Shown here piece after piece: positions 34,587 to 44,118 of a stretch of 64,000 bases of DNA. Source of the DNA: Candidatus Obscuribacterales bacterium (GTDB lineage: Bacteria > Cyanobacteriota > Vampirovibrionia > Obscuribacterales > Obscuribacteraceae); assembly GCA_019744775.1 (NCBI GenBank), contig JAIETZ010000003.1:62001-126000 (forward strand). The letters are read 5' to 3'. Under the pieces are notes generated by a model. That model had not been told where the DNA came from and did no database searches. It saw only the letters and a program-made list of their open reading frames with translations. The position numbers and the translations under genes are program-made. How positions within the stretch are numbered: position 1 is the stretch's first letter; each line of letters begins with the position of its first letter.

Positions 34587-35345
34587 TCAGGAAATTGACT
34601 CTGCAAGCCAATCTGCATTCATATCAAAATTCGCGTACACGGCTTGCACATCGTCGTGATTTTCGAGCATATCGAGAAGGCGCAGCAATTGTTTTGCAAT
34701 GTCTTTGTCTGTGACTTCTACATAAGTAGATGGCACCATGGTTATTTCAGCGCGAGTAATTTTGTGTCCAGCTGCAGTCAGTCCTTTGCGCACGACATCT
34801 AAGTTATTCGGTTGGCAGATGACCGTTATTGATTCTTCGTCACTTGTGTCGAGATCTTCAGCTCCTGCTTCAAGCGCTGTCATCATCAATTCGTCTTCGT
34901 CGAGCTTTGCGTTCTTATCTATATGTAGTTCGCCGCGCTCGGTAAACATCCAGCCGACGCAACCAGTTTCACCCATGTTGCCGCCGTACTTGGAAAAGTA
35001 ACTGCGCACATCGCCGGCTGTGCGGTTGCGATTATCTGTTGTGCACTTAACGAGAATTGCTATGCCGCCTGGACCGTATCCTTCGTAGGCGAGTTCTTCG
35101 ACATTGCCTTCGCCTGCGCCGCCCTGTCCTTTTTGGATGGCGCGGTGAATGTTGTCGTTGGGCATTCCTTCCTGGCGCGCTCTATCTATTGCCTGACGCA
35201 GACGGAAGTTTGCATCCGGGTCCGGACCACCTAGTTTGCTGGCAACAATGATTTCTCTGGATAATTTGGCGTAAGCGGCACCCCGTTTTTGGTCGGTGAC
35301 AGCTTTCTGCCTTTTGATGGTTGCCCATTTGGAATGTCCGGACAC
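34587..35345 (-). CDS. yebC: YebC/PmpR-family regulator or translation factor
   Basis: 252 residues, standard for the family. MSGHSKWATIKRQKAVTDQKRG at the start is the family signature, followed by DPDANFRLRQAIDRARQEGMPNDNI, GYGPGGIAILVKCTTDNRNRT and GCVGWMFTERG. Members are described as DNA-binding regulators, and one subgroup relieves ribosome stalling at proline-rich stretches. Which role applies cannot be told. It stands alone with gaps on both sides. Confidence 0.95.
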   Translation of the reverse strand: MSGHSKWATIKRQKAVTDQKRGAAYAKLSREIIVASKLGGPDPDANFRLRQAIDRARQEGMPNDNIHRAIQKGQGGAGEGNVEELAYEGYGPGGIAILVKCTTDNRNRTAGDVRSYFSKYGGNMGETGCVGWMFTERGELHIDKNAKLDEDELMMTALEAGAEDLDTSDEESITVICQPNNLDVVRKGLTAAGHKITRAEITMVPSTYVEVTDKDIAKQLLRLLDMLENHDDVQAVYANFDMNADWLAESIS

Positions 35346-35570
35346 GCTACCTCCTGCCCGTAGCTTGGAATTTCACTATCACCTAATTTTACCGGCACTG
35401 GCTACCTATTGCTCGAACTCCCTTACCTGCCTTTTAGCTTTTCCTTCCATATATATAAGTACATATATGTATAAGAAACGGTTGGCCCAACTGCCGCGGG
35501 CGCAAACGCGGGCATATAGGAATGTGAAAACCCAGCCTGGTCTTGAGGCAATACCATCTGAGAGGTGAGT

Positions 35571-37466
35571 ATGAGGACGCATGCGCTTTTAAGTTTGCTG
35601 CTTTTGTCATCCGGAGTAACTTTCAGTAGTGCTCTGGCGGCTCCTTCTGATAAAGCTGTTACCGGGCAAGCATCGCCGGTCGTGACAGTAGCGCGCAAGA
35701 AAACGTTTCGTCTGAGAATCGAGCGCGACCAGGCAATGGCTGACGAACTTTTGCTTAAACAAAAATATGCTGATGCCGAGAAGTTGTATCGACAAGCTCT
35801 AGCGAGAAATGCGCGTAATGTGCCAGCTATTGTTGGATTGGGTATGGCGTTGGGCAAACAATTCAAACTTGATGGAGCCGACGAGCAGTTTGATAAAGCA
35901 ATTCAGATAGATCCATTCAATGCCATGGCGCACACAGGCAAGGCATTGGTATTGGTCAATAGATTGCAGTCGTCTTCGATGACTATCATCAAACAGAAAG
36001 ATTCCATGCTCAAGCAAGCGGAAAATCAGGCGAAGGAAGCGGTAAGTATTGATCCGCATTCACCAGAGTCTCACGCGATGCTTGGTACGGTGTATAAAGA
36101 ACAAGGTCGACTTGACGAAGCGGCTAACGAGTTTCGTGAAGCGACAAGGCTTGATCCTAAATATTCTGATGCGTTTGCCGGTCTTGGTCTGACAAAGTTG
36201 GCACAGGAGTCTCTAGCTGAGGCTGCGGAAAATTGCCGTCAAGCAATTAAGTTGAACTCGGGCAATTCCAGCGCTCACTTTGGACTGGGTAAAGCCTTGT
36301 TGAAACAAGGACTTGTGGATGAAGCAATTAAAGAACTGAATATTTCGCTCTACCAAAATCCAAATAGTGCACCAACGCACCAGGCAATGGGTGAAGCATA
36401 TGAAACGCAGGGTAACACCGTTGCTGCAATTAAGGAGTATCAAGAAGCTATTCGCATCAAACCGGAAAATGCGGCTAATTACATCCACATTGCCGACATT
36501 CGCGATGCGCGTGGTGATATTGAACTTGCTATTGCCGAGTTGCGAGCTGGGCTTGAGCTTATGCCAACCAATTCGGAATTGCATTTGCGCGTAGCTGATA
36601 GCTCATTGCGTGTGGACAAATTTGATGATGCTATCAAAGAATATAAAGCCTGTATGGACTTGTCGCCGAATAATGCCGGCGCAGCTAAAGGTTTGGCGCG
36701 TGCTTACTACTTGAAGTCGGCAAAAGAGGCTAGCGGTGCATTCTTTGTCTCCAATGAATTTGAGGAAGCGCAACGTCAATTGGATCAAGCAATTGCTTTG
36801 AATCCTGACGATATGGAATTGCGATTGGCGGCAGCCAAGTTGCGCTCGATGGCAGGAACACCTGTTGATCTGGCAGCGATAGGTACACCAAGGACAGATG
36901 GTGAACGCATCGCTTATGCTGAAGCGTTGCTCGCGCAGAATAAATTCAACGAATCGGCTCAGCAGATGAATATTGTTATTGGCGCAGCCACGTCCGCAAA
37001 GCAGACTTTTGCTGTAGCTGACTTAGCGTTGATGATCAAAGACTTGGATAATGCCGAAGCGGCGTACAAAAAGGCAGCGACATTTCCAGGTGGTGAGGAG
37101 CGATCCAAGCGTGGCTTGAGTCAAGTTGCAAAAGCTCGTGATATCGCCAGACAGGATTTGACGTTAGCTGATGACTTGGCACGCAAACGCCAACTTGCTT
37201 CTGCAATTGATAAGTATCACGCTGCAATTTTCGACAATCCAAAAGTGTCTGATTCGCGTTTGGGTCTAGCGCAGACGCTAGAGCGCATTTCACCGGCGAC
37301 ACCTGCTGAGTTGCGCGAAGCCATCGTGCAATACAAGGCTTACATGGCGCTCGAGCCGAATATCCCGGAGAAAGAGCGCCAGCGCATTGTGCGAAAGATG
37401 CAACGGCTTGAGGAGAAGGCTTTCCGTCTAGAACAAAAAGCCAAGGCCGCTAAGCGGGGATATTAG
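35571..37466 (+). CDS. Secreted or periplasmic TPR-repeat protein
   Basis: About 631 residues. Signal peptide MRTHALLSLLLLSSGVTFSSALA, then at least 8 TPR units from about 60 to 400 (for example ADAEKLYRQALARNARNVPAIVGLGMALG, LDEAANEFREATRLDPKY, VAAIKEYQEAIRIKPEN) and a second helical repeat block to the end, finishing with a basic KAKAAKRGY tail. Protein-interaction scaffold outside the cytoplasm, partner unknown. ATG 35571 has AGAGG 5 bases before; the GTG at 35565 is less likely. The AT-rich leader at 35450-35475 includes ACATATATGT. Confidence 0.88.
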   Translation: MRTHALLSLLLLSSGVTFSSALAAPSDKAVTGQASPVVTVARKKTFRLRIERDQAMADELLLKQKYADAEKLYRQALARNARNVPAIVGLGMALGKQFKLDGADEQFDKAIQIDPFNAMAHTGKALVLVNRLQSSSMTIIKQKDSMLKQAENQAKEAVSIDPHSPESHAMLGTVYKEQGRLDEAANEFREATRLDPKYSDAFAGLGLTKLAQESLAEAAENCRQAIKLNSGNSSAHFGLGKALLKQGLVDEAIKELNISLYQNPNSAPTHQAMGEAYETQGNTVAAIKEYQEAIRIKPENAANYIHIADIRDARGDIELAIAELRAGLELMPTNSELHLRVADSSLRVDKFDDAIKEYKACMDLSPNNAGAAKGLARAYYLKSAKEASGAFFVSNEFEEAQRQLDQAIALNPDDMELRLAAAKLRSMAGTPVDLAAIGTPRTDGERIAYAEALLAQNKFNESAQQMNIVIGAATSAKQTFAVADLALMIKDLDNAEAAYKKAATFPGGEERSKRGLSQVAKARDIARQDLTLADDLARKRQLASAIDKYHAAIFDNPKVSDSRLGLAQTLERISPATPAELREAIVQYKAYMALEPNIPEKERQRIVRKMQRLEEKAFRLEQKAKAAKRGY

Positions 37467-37517
37467 GTTAAGAAATCCCCTGTGTCCCTTGTCAAGTAAA
37501 GCTGGTAAAATACCAGC

Positions 37518-38885
37518 GTGTTTTACTCAGGTAAAAACGTAACCATCCTAGGGGCGGGCAGATCCGGCTTAGCCACGGCTTTGTATTTGGCTAAACGGGG
37601 CGCCCAGGTGACCGTTTCCGAATTGTCAATATTAGCGTTTGATAAAGATCCGGTACTGGCAGACTTGAAGTCCCGTGGGGTCAAGTTCGAAACGGGAGCT
37701 CACTCCGACGAAGCAATCGCCGGGGCTGACCTCATCCTCACAAGCCCAGGCATAAAACCAGACGCTGAAGTTATGGTGCGTGCGCGCAAACACAACAAAG
37801 AAGTTGTGAGCGATATTGAAATTGCTTATCGCGAAGCAAAGGTGCCAATCATCGCGATTACTGGAACAAACGGCAAGTCGACAACATGCGCGCTAATTAG
37901 TCACATTCTCACAGAAGCTGGACATAAGGCTCCGGCATGCGGCAATATCGGTGTTCCAATTCTTGCTGAGTTGGAAAAGAATCCGGATTTTCTCGTAGTC
38001 GAAGTAAGCTCATATCAAATTACATACAGTCCGACGTTTGCACCGCAAGTTTCTATTTGGCTCAACATGACACCCGATCACTTAGATTGGCATGGTGGCA
38101 TGAATGGCTACATTGAGGCAAAACGCAAATTATTCGCTAATCAAAAGCCAGGACAATTTGCTGTTTTGAATATTGACGATCCAATCGTTGCCGACACAAA
38201 AACACAAGCTACAGTATTTCCGTTTAGTGTTTCATCGGCAATAAGCACAGATGGTGCCTATCTTGTAGGTGACAAACTGGCTTATCGCTTGAAAGGAACC
38301 GAACAACTTCTTTGTCGTTTCGGCGAATTGAAAATCATCGGCCAACACAACTTAGAAAATGTTTTGTCCGCAATTTCCGCATGCGCATTAGTTGGGCTGC
38401 CGGCAAAAGACATTGAGAAACACGTAAAGTCTTTCACGGCGCTCGAGCATCGACTCGAATACGTTGCCGACATAGAAGGAGTTGCTTATTACAACGACTC
38501 TAAAGCAACAAACACGGCATCAGCAATTAAAGCGCTGGAGGCATTCGGTAATGAGAAAGTTGTTCTCATCGCCGGTGGACGTGACAAAGGAACAGATCTT
38601 GGCGAATTTGTTGACTCAATTAAGAAGCACGTTTCAAATGTGATTCTTATTGGTGAAGCAAAAGATCGCTTTGAAGAAGCTTTGAAGGCAGGTGGTTATA
38701 CCAAGTGCCACAAAGTGGACAGTATGGAGGCGGCGGTGGAATTAGGTGGTCGATTAAGGCAAGGGGCGGTGTTGCTTTCACCGGCTTGCGCCAGTTTCGA
38801 CATGTTTAAGGACTATGAGGATAGAGGACGTGTCTTCAAAGATATTGTCCGTACAAGACTCAAGATCAAGACGCCGTCGTCCTGA
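37518..38885 (+). CDS. murD: UDP-N-acetylmuramoylalanine--D-glutamate ligase
   Basis: Adds D-Glu to UDP-MurNAc-L-Ala. 455 residues: Rossmann start VTILGAGRSGLATALYLAKRG, the ATP loop IAITGTNGKSTTCALI, NMTPDHLDWHGGMNGY, and C-terminal DSKATNTASAIKAL. GTG start at 37518, directly after an inverted repeat CTGGTA-AAA-TACCAG (37502-37516) that could hide or mark the ribosome site. First gene of murD-ftsW-murG; it overlaps ftsW by 71 bases. Confidence 0.96.
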   Translation: MFYSGKNVTILGAGRSGLATALYLAKRGAQVTVSELSILAFDKDPVLADLKSRGVKFETGAHSDEAIAGADLILTSPGIKPDAEVMVRARKHNKEVVSDIEIAYREAKVPIIAITGTNGKSTTCALISHILTEAGHKAPACGNIGVPILAELEKNPDFLVVEVSSYQITYSPTFAPQVSIWLNMTPDHLDWHGGMNGYIEAKRKLFANQKPGQFAVLNIDDPIVADTKTQATVFPFSVSSAISTDGAYLVGDKLAYRLKGTEQLLCRFGELKIIGQHNLENVLSAISACALVGLPAKDIEKHVKSFTALEHRLEYVADIEGVAYYNDSKATNTASAIKALEAFGNEKVVLIAGGRDKGTDLGEFVDSIKKHVSNVILIGEAKDRFEEALKAGGYTKCHKVDSMEAAVELGGRLRQGAVLLSPACASFDMFKDYEDRGRVFKDIVRTRLKIKTPSS

Positions 38886-40032
38886 TTCTTCGAGACAAAG
38901 CCGAGAACCCGCCGAACCAGAATTCCGCGGGCTGCCTAATCGCGCCATCATAAGTCTGACAATTGGTTTTGTCTGCTTTGGATTAATGGCCGTCTTCAGC
39001 GCATCAGCAAATGAAGCGTTGGTCAGCTTCCAAGATTCCACAGCATTTTTGAGAAAACAAACAATAGCGGCAATTGTCGGTATCTTCCTAATGTTTACTT
39101 TGTCGGGACAGGACTATCGCAAATTGCGTCGCTATGCCTGGCCGTTTGCGGCAGTGTCATTTATATTGCTCGCGCTTACGCTTGTTCCGCAGTTGTCGGT
39201 TACAGCAAAAGGTTCATCTCGTTGGTTGGCATTGGGTCCGTTTCAATTTCAGCCTTCTGAATTATGTAAAGTGTCGTCGTTAGTCCTAATGGCGTCCGGA
39301 CTATCAAGATTCTTTTGGTGGCATCCACAAGTAATTGCCCGCATCGGTACATCACTAGTATTTGCTTTGATTGTTGTGAAGCAGCCGGACTTGGGAACTG
39401 CTTTGATGATTATGGGTGCATTGCTGGCACTGCTCTTTATCAGCGGTACAAATGCGCTTCTTATGGGTTCGGCTTTGTTGGGTGGTGCTGTGATTATGTG
39501 GCATCACATCCAAAAGACGCCATATCAAATGGCGCGTATTCAAAGCTGGCTCGATCCATATAGTTCACCTCTAAAAGAAGGCTGGAATATTATTCAGTCG
39601 CAGCTGGCAATCGGATCAGGCGGTCTCTGGGGTGTGGGTTTTGGGCGTTCGTTGCAAAAGCTCTACTATCTTCCCGTTCAACATGCTGACTTTATTTTTG
39701 CGGTAATTGCCGAAGAATTTGGTTTGCTTGGTTGTGGCGTGCTGTTATCCATGTTTGCTTTGTTTGGTTATCATGGCTACAAGACAGCCATGCAAGCGAG
39801 ATCACTGTTCGGTCGTTATTTGGCAATCGGTATCACAACATCTATCTGTTTGCAGGCAGTAGTAAATATCGCAGTTACAACCGGATTGTTGCCGGTTACA
39901 GGTGTTACGCTGCCTTTCTTGAGTTATGGCGGCAGCTCGCTCGTTATAACGCTGTCCATGGTGGGAATTCTGCTTTCTGTTTCGCGTGACAGAGGGCAGG
40001 TTAGCGAAGAAGATGACTTTGAAGAAGCCTAG
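38815..40032 (+). CDS. ftsW: SEDS-family peptidoglycan glycosyltransferase FtsW
   Basis: 405-residue integral membrane protein, about 10 helices, polymerising lipid II at the septum with its class B PBP. Family marks: SSRWLALGPFQFQPSELCK, KQPDLGTALMIMGALLALLF, EEFGLLGC, and PFLSYGGSSLVIT near the end. A basic, disordered cytoplasmic N-terminus of about 40 residues (SRSRRRRPDSSRQ) precedes helix 1. The ATG at 38815 has AAGGA at 5 bases and lies inside the murD 3' end. Position between murD and murG favours FtsW over RodA. Confidence 0.92.
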   Translation: MRIEDVSSKILSVQDSRSRRRRPDSSRQSREPAEPEFRGLPNRAIISLTIGFVCFGLMAVFSASANEALVSFQDSTAFLRKQTIAAIVGIFLMFTLSGQDYRKLRRYAWPFAAVSFILLALTLVPQLSVTAKGSSRWLALGPFQFQPSELCKVSSLVLMASGLSRFFWWHPQVIARIGTSLVFALIVVKQPDLGTALMIMGALLALLFISGTNALLMGSALLGGAVIMWHHIQKTPYQMARIQSWLDPYSSPLKEGWNIIQSQLAIGSGGLWGVGFGRSLQKLYYLPVQHADFIFAVIAEEFGLLGCGVLLSMFALFGYHGYKTAMQARSLFGRYLAIGITTSICLQAVVNIAVTTGLLPVTGVTLPFLSYGGSSLVITLSMVGILLSVSRDRGQVSEEDDFEEA

Positions 40033-40049
40033 TCGGATGTTGGTGTAAG

Positions 40050-41189
40050 GTGGCACACAGAGTATTACTAACCGGCGGCGGCACCGGTGGTCATATTTAC
40101 CCGGCATTAGCGGTTGCTGAATGTCTTAAGGCGGATCCGGAAATTGAAGATATGCTTTACGTCGGTGCTCATGGACATTTGGAAGAGCGTCTGACATTTG
40201 AACGCGGCATTAGATTTGTTGGTCTACAAGTTCACGGATTGCCGCGCAGTCTTTCGCCGAGGTTGTTTTCCTGGCCGGTTGAGTTTACTGCTGCTGTAAT
40301 GCACGCGCACAAACTAATTCGTGTTTTTAAACCGACTGTTGTATTGGGCACAGGGGGATATGCTTCTGCCGCGCCATTGCTCGCCGCTCTGTTCAACGGT
40401 ATTCCTTATGCTATTCACGAGCCTGACGCGCATCCTGGTTTGGTCAACAGAGTTTTCAGTCGCAAAGCACATCTGGTGTCACTCGGCATGGATGGTGCTC
40501 TTGATAGACTGCGCCGTTGTCGCGGCAAAGTCATCGTAAACGGCAATCCGGTAAGAGGAAGTTTGTTGGCTCCTGTGCCGCGCGAATCAGCATGCGCCGT
40601 ATTGGGTCTTAGCCCTGCAGCCAAGACGGTTCTTGTCACCGGTGGTTCGCAAGGAGCAAAAGCGCTCAATGACGCAATTGCCAAAGTTGTTCCTGAATTG
40701 CTTGAAGACGAAAAGGAAATTCAGGTTATTCACCAGGTCGGCGCAAATAATTACGAAGCATTCAAACAACAAATCGGTGAATTAGCTCAGCACCCGCGCT
40801 ATTTGGTGAGGCCTTATTTTGATGAGTTGGCAATTGCTTATGCCGCATCAGACCTGGTTATTTGTCGTGCAGGTGCAATGACGATAGCCGAACTTTCAGT
40901 CATGGGTAAGCCGGCAATTTTTGTTCCATTGCCGACTGCCGCTGCCGATCACCAGAGCCATAACGCGCACTTTGTTGCAGGCAAGGAAGCCGCGGTTGTG
41001 CTGCCGCAAGACAGGCTAACTGCCGCGTCTTTGAAAGAACATATTTTGGCTCTGCTCATGAATGACGAAAGACTTACACACATGCAATCGAAAATGCTCA
41101 CTCTAGGCAAACCAAGAGCTGCCTCTGATTTGGCTGGACAAATCAAAGAAGTTAGCTTGAACTATTTGAAAGAAAAATTAAAAGGTTAG
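40050..41189 (+). CDS. murG: Lipid II synthase (UDP-GlcNAc transferase) MurG
   Basis: Transfers GlcNAc to lipid I on the inner membrane face. 379 residues: N-terminal LLTGGGTGGHIYPALAVAE, HEPDAHPGLVNR, TGGSQGAKALNDAI in the second lobe, and late CRAGAMTIAELSVMGKPAIFVPLPTAAADHQSHNA. GTG start with TAAGG 3-4 bases upstream, 17 bases after ftsW. Its last 4 bases overlap the end of the convergent small coiled-coil gene. Confidence 0.96.
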   Translation: MAHRVLLTGGGTGGHIYPALAVAECLKADPEIEDMLYVGAHGHLEERLTFERGIRFVGLQVHGLPRSLSPRLFSWPVEFTAAVMHAHKLIRVFKPTVVLGTGGYASAAPLLAALFNGIPYAIHEPDAHPGLVNRVFSRKAHLVSLGMDGALDRLRRCRGKVIVNGNPVRGSLLAPVPRESACAVLGLSPAAKTVLVTGGSQGAKALNDAIAKVVPELLEDEKEIQVIHQVGANNYEAFKQQIGELAQHPRYLVRPYFDELAIAYAASDLVICRAGAMTIAELSVMGKPAIFVPLPTAAADHQSHNAHFVAGKEAAVVLPQDRLTAASLKEHILALLMNDERLTHMQSKMLTLGKPRAASDLAGQIKEVSLNYLKEKLKG

Positions 41190-41389
41190 CTGGTAATTTT
41201 GCTATTGCTTGTCGGGGAAGCAGCAAGTGTTTGACCGCTTCTTTTTGCTTTGCGTTCAATTTCTGAAACAAGATTTTCCATCTGGCTAACAAGCAGATAG
41301 GCTTCGTGTTCTTGTCCGCGTAAATTGCTGATGATTTCTTTGAGCTGGCGCACGGTCGTTTGAATTGAGCTGTTGCTTGCCGGTGTCAT
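41186..41389 (-). CDS. Small coiled-coil protein
   Basis: 67 residues, convergent with murG. Residues about 10-50 form an amphipathic helix suited to a coiled coil (VRQLKEIISNLRGQEHEAYLL, QMENLVSEIERKAKR). No membrane segment. The ribosome site is not strong. The size and helix recall small accessory subunits, but no family is recognised. Confidence 0.5.
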   Translation of the reverse strand: MTPASNSSIQTTVRQLKEIISNLRGQEHEAYLLVSQMENLVSEIERKAKRSGQTLAASPTSNSKITS

Positions 41390-41508
41390 GATGTCTGTGC
41401 TCTGCGCCGATGTAACTACCTGGACGAGAGTGTATCACAGGGGCATATACGATTGAGGTTAATGTTTAAGCGTGGGTCGTCAAGCGGGGAATGGTGTAAA
41501 TTGTAAGC

Positions 41509-42015
41509 ATGTGCGGAGGAGTGGAATACAAGGCTTTTAATCCCAAAACCGGGCGATTGGAATATCGCCGGGTTTATTTCCCTATGCCGCATGCCAAATT
41601 GCCCGTGGTTGGTTCAAAAGGCGCGGCTCTGGTCACCTGGGGCAAGCGAGAAAACGAATTGCCTGATAGTGAGATACCCAGAGGTGGCTGGGCGCGTTTG
41701 GACAGCCTGCAAGCAGGCAAATGGAAGCGTTTTAAGCCACAACCAGTCATCATTCCTGTCAATCAATTCATGGAAAAAGACAAGGAGAGAGTTTCGCACT
41801 GGTTTCAACTGGAGCCACAACAAGTTATTCAAGGCGTTGGTATCATTCATGCAGGAAGTCCTGTCGTGTATGTCGTAACAGTTCAGGGAAATGAAACCAA
41901 TGTGCATGACCGAATGCCGTCTGTACTTAGCCTTGGTCAAGCGCGTGAAACTTTGCAATTTACCTGGCATGACAAAGAAGACGAGGAGTGGCCATGGCTG
42001 AAGCCAACTTCGTAG
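41509..42015 (+). CDS. Short SRAP-family protein (YedK/HMCES-like)
   Basis: 168 residues beginning MCGG, so Cys2 becomes the N-terminal catalytic residue after Met removal, as in SRAP proteins that crosslink abasic sites in single-stranded DNA. FMEKD (Glu89) matches the position of the active-site Glu, and NVHDRMPSVL (His133) matches the HDRMP motif of the family. It is about 50 residues shorter than YedK, lacking much of the N-terminal insert. A role in shielding abasic DNA is by family; the short form may differ. It overlaps the next gene by 22 bases. Confidence 0.82.
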   Translation: MCGGVEYKAFNPKTGRLEYRRVYFPMPHAKLPVVGSKGAALVTWGKRENELPDSEIPRGGWARLDSLQAGKWKRFKPQPVIIPVNQFMEKDKERVSHWFQLEPQQVIQGVGIIHAGSPVVYVVTVQGNETNVHDRMPSVLSLGQARETLQFTWHDKEDEEWPWLKPTS

Positions 42016-42482
42016 TAGGAGTTTTTGTGGTACTTGCTCTAGTTGCACTTGTTGTGCCGCTTCTAGTTTTGATATTTGCCTGGGGAAAAATATCAAGATA
42101 CTTGGAAAACCGCAGGAGAAAACGTCTCGCTAGTCTGGCGCACCATCATGCGCGGTTGCTCAAGGTGATAAATACTTTGCTGGCAAGAGCGGATCACGTG
42201 GATCAACTTTCAAAGTTTTATGCGGGCGAATCAAGTGATAAGTGGTCCGAAGATTTGGCCAATGCTTGCGAAAAACTTGTAGTTTTAACTGAAAGCACCA
42301 AGCTCATTGAATCCTCGCTGAAAAGTAAAGACCCGGGAAGCGGAGAAGAAAATCTTCTTAGCTGCATCCGCGTTGCGCACTATGTCCTAATCAGGCTGAG
42401 CAGTTTGGAGCGTCAGCTTGGCAAAGGAGAAGCTAAAAGCTTTCGAGTCAAGAACCCGCAATCGGATAAAATGCAAGGTTGA
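41994..42482 (+). CDS. Membrane-anchored hypothetical protein
   Basis: 162 residues: a single N-terminal membrane segment (FVVGVFVVLALVALVVPLLVLIFAWG), a short basic stretch (ENRRRKRLAS), then a helical cytoplasmic domain (HARLLKVINTLLARADHVDQL; RVAHYVLIRLSSLERQL). Not recognised. ATG 41994 has GAGGAG 5 bases upstream and lies within the 3' end of the SRAP gene. Its last bases overlap the region before gcvT, so SRAP, this gene and gcvT-gcvH may share one transcript. Confidence 0.65.
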   Translation: MAEANFVVGVFVVLALVALVVPLLVLIFAWGKISRYLENRRRKRLASLAHHHARLLKVINTLLARADHVDQLSKFYAGESSDKWSEDLANACEKLVVLTESTKLIESSLKSKDPGSGEENLLSCIRVAHYVLIRLSSLERQLGKGEAKSFRVKNPQSDKMQG

Positions 42483-42499
42483 ATCAGGGGTCAAAACAT

Positions 42500-43603
42500 A
42501 TGACAACAATGCAGTTGAAGGAAACTCCATTAGCTTCGTGGCACCGTGAGAACGGCGGTCGCATGGTTGATTTTGCAGGCTGGAATATGCCTGTGCAGTA
42601 CAAATCAATCGTGGCTGAGCACATGGCAGTACGAACAAAAGTAGGCTTATTCGACGTGTCCCACATGGGCGAGTTTATTGTTACCGGTGCGCATGCTCAC
42701 CAATTTGTGCAATATATGATTGCCAACGATCTGGACAAGCTGACAGGACCGAATATGGCTCTGTATACGCAATTTGTTATGCCGGACGGTGGAACAGTCG
42801 ATGATTTGATTGTTTACCGCCGGCAGGAAGACTATTTGCTTGTTGTTAACGCATCCAATATTGACAAGGATTGGGCGTGGTTGAAAAAACATATCGGCTC
42901 CTTCAGGGATGTCGACATGATCAATGTCTCTGATGAAGTTGGACTTCTAGCTTTGCAGGGACCGCACGCCAAAGATGTTTTGTCGACAGTCATTGGCCGT
43001 TCGCTTGATGACATGAAAGCATTTACCTATGGTAGTGGTATCGCTGGTGGTATCGAGATAGGTTTTGGCCGAACAGGTTACACGGGCGAAGACGGTTTTG
43101 AAATATTTGTCAAAACCGCAGAAACAGAAAAACTTTGGAAATTGCTTTTGCACGCCGGCGCGCAGTGCGGCATCGAGCCATGCGGCTTGGGTGCGCGTGA
43201 CACGTTGCGTCTGGAAGCGGGACTGCCACTCTACGGACATGAATTGTCCGAGGAAATTAGTCCTTTGGAAGCAGGCATTGGCTGGAGCGTTAAACTCGGC
43301 AAGTCTGATTTCTCCGGAAAAGAAGCTCTTGTGCGGCAGAAAGAAAATGGTTTCAAAAAACAAATCATTTGCATAAAAGCCGAAGGCAAAGCATTGCCCA
43401 GGCAAGACTACGCAGTCTACGCCGGACAAGAAAAGATAGGCATTGTTACATCAGGTTCCCAAGGCATTTTTGTTGGTTATCCAATCGCTTTCGCTATGGT
43501 GCCTGCGGCTTATGCGAAAGTCGGTCAAGCACTGAGCATTGAAATTAGAGGCAGCCATGTGCCTGTGACAGTAGTTAAAAGACCGTTTTATCAACGTCCT
43601 TAG
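42500..43603 (+). CDS. gcvT: Glycine cleavage system T protein (aminomethyltransferase)
   Basis: Releases ammonia from lipoyl-bound aminomethyl and makes methylene-tetrahydrofolate. About 367 residues: MVDFAGWNMPVQY, LFDVSHMGEF, GLLALQGPHAKDVL, and GFGRTGYTGEDGFEIF, with LRLEAGLPLYGHEL for the folate site. I chose the ATG at 42500 (MTTMQLKETPL); a TTG at 42479 is alternative. Followed 50 bases later by gcvH. The P protein gene is not in the window. Confidence 0.95.
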   Translation: MTTMQLKETPLASWHRENGGRMVDFAGWNMPVQYKSIVAEHMAVRTKVGLFDVSHMGEFIVTGAHAHQFVQYMIANDLDKLTGPNMALYTQFVMPDGGTVDDLIVYRRQEDYLLVVNASNIDKDWAWLKKHIGSFRDVDMINVSDEVGLLALQGPHAKDVLSTVIGRSLDDMKAFTYGSGIAGGIEIGFGRTGYTGEDGFEIFVKTAETEKLWKLLLHAGAQCGIEPCGLGARDTLRLEAGLPLYGHELSEEISPLEAGIGWSVKLGKSDFSGKEALVRQKENGFKKQIICIKAEGKALPRQDYAVYAGQEKIGIVTSGSQGIFVGYPIAFAMVPAAYAKVGQALSIEIRGSHVPVTVVKRPFYQRP

Positions 43604-43653
43604 AATGAACACAGTGCTAAAATTTGAACAAGCAATAATTGAAAGGTAGAAAA

Positions 43654-44055
43654 ATGGGTTCGAGCGACAAAGTATTAAGTTATCCAGCTGAATTGAAATA
43701 TGTAAAAACGCACGAGTATGTTCGTGTCGAAGGTAATAACGCCACAATCGGTGTAACTGCCTTTGCCGCCGATCAGCTTGGTGATGTAACTTACGTTGAA
43801 TTGCCGAAGGTCGGACAGACTTTCAAGCGCGATGAAAAATTCGGCGTCATCGAATCCGTCAAATCCGTCTCAGATTTGTACATGCCTTGTTCAGGCAAGA
43901 TAACTGCGATCAATGAGAAATTGGCTTCCGAGCCGGAAATAGTAAATAGTGATTGCTACGGTGAAGGCTGGATGATTAAGGTCGAACTCGATAATGCCGG
44001 CGAATTGTCAGATGCTCTTACAGCAGATGGCTACAAGGATTTCGTTGTCGACTGA
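43654..44055 (+). CDS. gcvH: Glycine cleavage system H protein
   Basis: Lipoyl carrier of the glycine cleavage system. 133 residues from ATG 43654 (GAAAGGTAG upstream). The lipoylated lysine lies in GVIESVKSVSDLY, and YVKTHEYVRVEGNNATIGVTAFA is the standard N-terminal hammerhead. Cotranscribed with gcvT. Confidence 0.96.
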   Translation: MGSSDKVLSYPAELKYVKTHEYVRVEGNNATIGVTAFAADQLGDVTYVELPKVGQTFKRDEKFGVIESVKSVSDLYMPCSGKITAINEKLASEPEIVNSDCYGEGWMIKVELDNAGELSDALTADGYKDFVVD

Positions 44056-44118
44056 TAACCGAATAAAATTTCCAGGAGTTGATGTCAAGGATCACTATTT
44101 AGAAATCCTGGGCATATC

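Noticed and set aside
42483-42499. Glycine riboswitch before gcvT
   Set aside because: The preceding gene ends at 42482, leaving no room for an aptamer in this stretch, and no matching motifs were seen upstream.
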